A stretch of 44,585 nt of DNA, taken from Thermostichus sp047461615 (GTDB lineage: Bacteria; Cyanobacteriota; Cyanobacteriia; Thermostichales; Thermostichaceae). The translations under genes and the position numbers were made by a program. The stretch covers positions 1-44,585 of the forward strand of contig NZ_JANSHI010000018.1 in NCBI RefSeq assembly GCF_047461615.1, given 5' to 3'. Within the stretch, counting starts at the first letter, position 1. Each line of letters begins with the position of its first letter. Below, in pieces: positions 42,597 to 44,585 of this stretch. The notes under the pieces were generated by a model. The model was not told the DNA's origin and searched no databases. It saw only the letters and a program-made list of their open reading frames with translations.

Positions 42597-42728
42597 TCAA
42601 TCCTCGTGCATTTCGAAGGGATCCTTCAAGTTCTTGGAAGGAGGTCCGAAGGCGGTGTAGATGGCAAAGGCGGTAATGACAATAGTAGTGGCCACAATAG
42701 CCACGATGAGGGAGAGGCTAGCTTCCAT
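42597..42728 (-). CDS. psbN: PsbN, photosystem II assembly protein
   Basis: The protein has 43 residues, the normal length. It has an N-terminal membrane helix (LIVAIVATTIVITAFAIYTA) followed by FGPPSKNLKDPFEMHED, the conserved tail. PsbN is not a subunit of mature PSII but is needed for its assembly and repair. It is divergent from psbH, the classical arrangement in cyanobacteria. Confidence 0.96.
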   Translation of the reverse strand: MEASLSLIVAIVATTIVITAFAIYTAFGPPSKNLKDPFEMHED

Positions 42729-42970
42729 CGCTGGGATCCCGAGAGAGTCTCTCTAGAGTATTACACAAGTTTACAAAACATTGCGCCTCAGCGGCGACAT
42801 GCACGGAATCCTCTGCCTGGCAAGGACAAGGGATGTCAAGATTCATTGCTATCGGCAAAGGGGTGGGGTCAGATTCTGGTAGCGTGATCTAAAGATGGCT
42901 GTTCTTGCGGCATTGAGTCTTTAGAGGATCCGCCGCCAGCTTTGTTCCTTCTTAACCTACGGCGAGAACT
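42729..42970. promoter_or_regulatory. Divergent psbN / psbH promoter region
   Basis: This 242-base region must hold promoters for both genes. AT-rich TAATAC-like DNA near 42755-42775 on the minus strand could be the psbN -10, but I cannot pair it with a -35. No confident box is seen for psbH. Confidence 0.35.
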
Positions 42971-43174
42971 ATGGCCATTCGTACCCGACTGGGCGATCTG
43001 CTGCGTCCGCTGAACTCGGAATACGGCAAAGTAGCCCCCGGCTGGGGCACCACGCCTCTAATGGCAGTCTTCATGGTGCTGTTTGGCATCTTCATGCTGA
43101 TCCTCCTGGAGATTTACAACAAGTCGCTGCTGCTGGAAGACATCAACGTCTCCTGGGAAAGCCTCAGCTTCTAG
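42971..43174 (+). CDS. psbH: Photosystem II 10 kDa phosphoprotein-type subunit PsbH
   Basis: The protein has 67 residues. AIRTRLGDLLRPLNSEYGKVAPGWGTTPLM and one membrane helix (about 31-48, AVFMVLFGIFMLILLEIY) then NKSLLLEDINVSW are diagnostic (shown in parts). Cyanobacterial PsbH lacks the plant phosphorylated N-terminus, as here. It lies next to CP47 in PSII and stabilises the bound quinone site and bicarbonate. Confidence 0.97.
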   Translation: MAIRTRLGDLLRPLNSEYGKVAPGWGTTPLMAVFMVLFGIFMLILLEIYNKSLLLEDINVSWESLSF

Positions 43175-43193
43175 TTTGGGCTTGCCAAGCGGC

Positions 43194-44435
43194 CTAGGTG
43201 GTGTACTCGGCGTTGATGCGCACATAGTCGTAGCTGAGATCGCAGCCCCAGGCCACGCCCTGACCGGGCCCCTGGTGGAGATCCACCGTGAAGACGACGG
43301 GATCCCCCTTGAGGTACTTGCAAGCAGCCTGGCGTTCAAAGGGGAGGGGCATTCCCTTCTCTAGAAGCAGAAAATCTCCCAGCCGGATCTCCAGAAGGCG
43401 GCTGTCAAAAGGGATCCCTGCTCGCCCAGCGGCAGCGGCCACCCGTCCCCAGTTGGGGTCGCCCCCAAAGGCTGCTGCCTTGACCAAGGGAGAGCTGGCA
43501 ATGACGCGGGCTATCTGCCGAGCCGACCGGTCGTCGGGGGCGCCCTGCACCCGGATCTCCAGCAACTTGGTGGCTCCCTCCCCGTCGCGGGCAATGGCCT
43601 TAGCTAGGTGAATGCAAACCTGGGCAACCATCTCGGCTAGGGCTTGGGCAGCTTTTGTACCCGCTTGCACCGTGGGGATCCCGCTTTGGCCGTTGGCTAG
43701 AGCCAGTACCATGTCGTTGGTGCTGGTATCCCCATCCACGGTGATTTGGTTAAAGCTGAGGTCAACAGCCTCTTTGAGGATCTGCTGCCAGAGTGGGGGA
43801 TCCACAGCCGCATCGGAGGTTAAGAAAGCCAGCATCGTCGCCAAGTTGGGGTGGATCATGCCGGATCCCTTGGCGATGCCTCCTACCCTGACGGTGTAGC
43901 CCTCGATGTTAGCCTCCAGAGCCGTGCTCTTGGGAACTAGATCAGTGGTGAGGATGGCGCGGGCAGCGCTCTCTCCTCCTGCCGGCGAGAGGCGGTCGAT
44001 AAGGTGGGGCAGGGCCGCCTTGATTTTGGCCATTTCCAGTTGTTGTCCAATGACCCCTGTGGAGGCGGTGAGCACCTGGTGGGCGGGGATCCCCAGCCGC
44101 TCTGCCACCCAGCAGGCCAGTTGGGCATTGTTGCGCTCCCCCTCTTCGCCTGTACAGGCGTTGGCCTGGCCGGCAGTGCAGAGGATGGCCCGCACCGGCT
44201 GGCCTTGGGCGAGGATGCTCTGGTTGTAGGTGACGCAGGCGGCCTTAACCTGGTTGGTGGTGAAAACGCCAGCCCCTACCGCCTCGCTGTCGGAAACAAT
44301 CAGGGCCAAATCGGCGGCGCCAGAGGGCTTGAGGCCAGCGGCTACGCCGGCAGCGCGGAAGCCACGGGGGGCGGTTACGGCACCTGCAACCGGTTTAAAC
44401 TGGGCTCCTGGATCCGATGGAATGGCTCTGGTCAT
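43194..44435 (-). CDS. argJ: Bifunctional ornithine acetyltransferase / N-acetylglutamate synthase
   Basis: The protein has 413 residues from the ATG at 44435; the ORF extends 18 codons upstream without support. ArgJ makes N-acetylglutamate and recycles the acetyl group in the cyclic arginine pathway. It cleaves itself between Ala199 and Thr200 in HPNLATMLAF, and Thr200 is the nucleophile. KGSGMIHPN, ASTGVIGQQL and GDPNWGRVAAAAGRAG are signatures. Arginine is also a precursor of cyanophycin in cyanobacteria. It is convergent with psbH, 19 bases apart. Confidence 0.96.
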   Translation of the reverse strand: MTRAIPSDPGAQFKPVAGAVTAPRGFRAAGVAAGLKPSGAADLALIVSDSEAVGAGVFTTNQVKAACVTYNQSILAQGQPVRAILCTAGQANACTGEEGERNNAQLACWVAERLGIPAHQVLTASTGVIGQQLEMAKIKAALPHLIDRLSPAGGESAARAILTTDLVPKSTALEANIEGYTVRVGGIAKGSGMIHPNLATMLAFLTSDAAVDPPLWQQILKEAVDLSFNQITVDGDTSTNDMVLALANGQSGIPTVQAGTKAAQALAEMVAQVCIHLAKAIARDGEGATKLLEIRVQGAPDDRSARQIARVIASSPLVKAAAFGGDPNWGRVAAAAGRAGIPFDSRLLEIRLGDFLLLEKGMPLPFERQAACKYLKGDPVVFTVDLHQGPGQGVAWGCDLSYDYVRINAEYTT

Positions 44436-44520
44436 ACTGGCGGCTGCGCAGCTCCTAGCAAAGCGGGCCGGCTTTTGCGCTGGGAGCAAAGTGGTGTTGT
44501 TAGAACTTTACCAAAAAGCG

Positions 44521-44560
44521 CCGTAAGGCCCCGCCTTTGAAGGTGGGGATGTAAGGCGCA
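44521..44560 (+). repeat. Lone hairpin resembling an IS200/IS605 end
   Basis: CCCCGCC (44529-44535) pairs with GGTGGGG (44542-44548) around TTTGAA, flanked by GTAAGGC on both sides. Many cyanobacterial IS605-type elements end in such a GGGGATGTAAGG hairpin. It could be a solo end or the border of an element beyond the window. Confidence 0.4.
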
Positions 44561-44585
44561 GCATTTTATCCAAGGTTTCCCCTGA

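Overview
This window is GC-rich cyanobacterial chromosome. The photosystem II genes psbN and psbH lie divergently near the right end, and many genes belong to families largely confined to cyanobacteria (SipA, DUF2949, DUF2605, DUF2973, DUF3326, an EF-hand transaldolase, a membrane-anchored pentapeptide protein). Very frequent GGATCC/GGGATCCC palindromes and the overall gene set suggest a thermophilic hot-spring Synechococcus of the Yellowstone mat type. That assignment is inference; no rRNA is present to confirm it.

Layout. 1-3000 is an accessory patch: a TPR-like membrane protein, a small secreted nuclease-like protein with a membrane/coiled-coil partner, two remnants of a TnpB-type insertion element, and a fragment of a PspA/IM30 gene. 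3000-8500 holds mazG, DUF2949, sipA, serA and folC, followed by tRNA-Pro(UGG). 8670-13720 holds a Mo-nitrogenase C-terminal-domain protein, a 77-bp repeat on both sides of a 100-N assembly gap, an LptF/LptG-type permease with a pentapeptide protein, and a secreted beta-helix protein. 13780-20150 holds a doubled ArsA-type ATPase, a MAPEG protein and a minus-strand cluster hom-protoporphyrinogen oxidase-DUF3326. A second 100-N gap truncates a double PTPS/QueD protein. A third TnpB remnant precedes treS-maltokinase, followed by a SRAP protein and dprA.

26750-33080 holds a DUF997/sodium-solute symporter pair, a CPBP protease, clpS, a transaldolase-EF-hand fusion directly followed by a C-terminal half of CobN, and the DUF2605-DUF2973 pair. 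33170-38910 encodes SbcC and the PcrA/UvrD helicase on the minus strand. 39660-40975 is a decayed IS200/IS605-type element with a frameshifted tnpB. The right end has a membrane protein, dapF, psbN, psbH, argJ and a lone IS-end-like hairpin.

Most genes are housekeeping: serine, threonine/methionine, lysine and arginine biosynthesis, folate, tetrapyrrole, pentose phosphate, trehalose, and DNA repair/uptake. The unusual content is the mobile DNA. Three partial TnpB-type elements retain only the tnpB 3' end and a hairpin. A 25-bp dispersed repeat occurs three times, each time inside tnpB-derived sequence and each time compatible with continued translation. The most unusual gene-level observation is a stand-alone CobN C-terminal half beginning 4 bases after the transaldolase gene.
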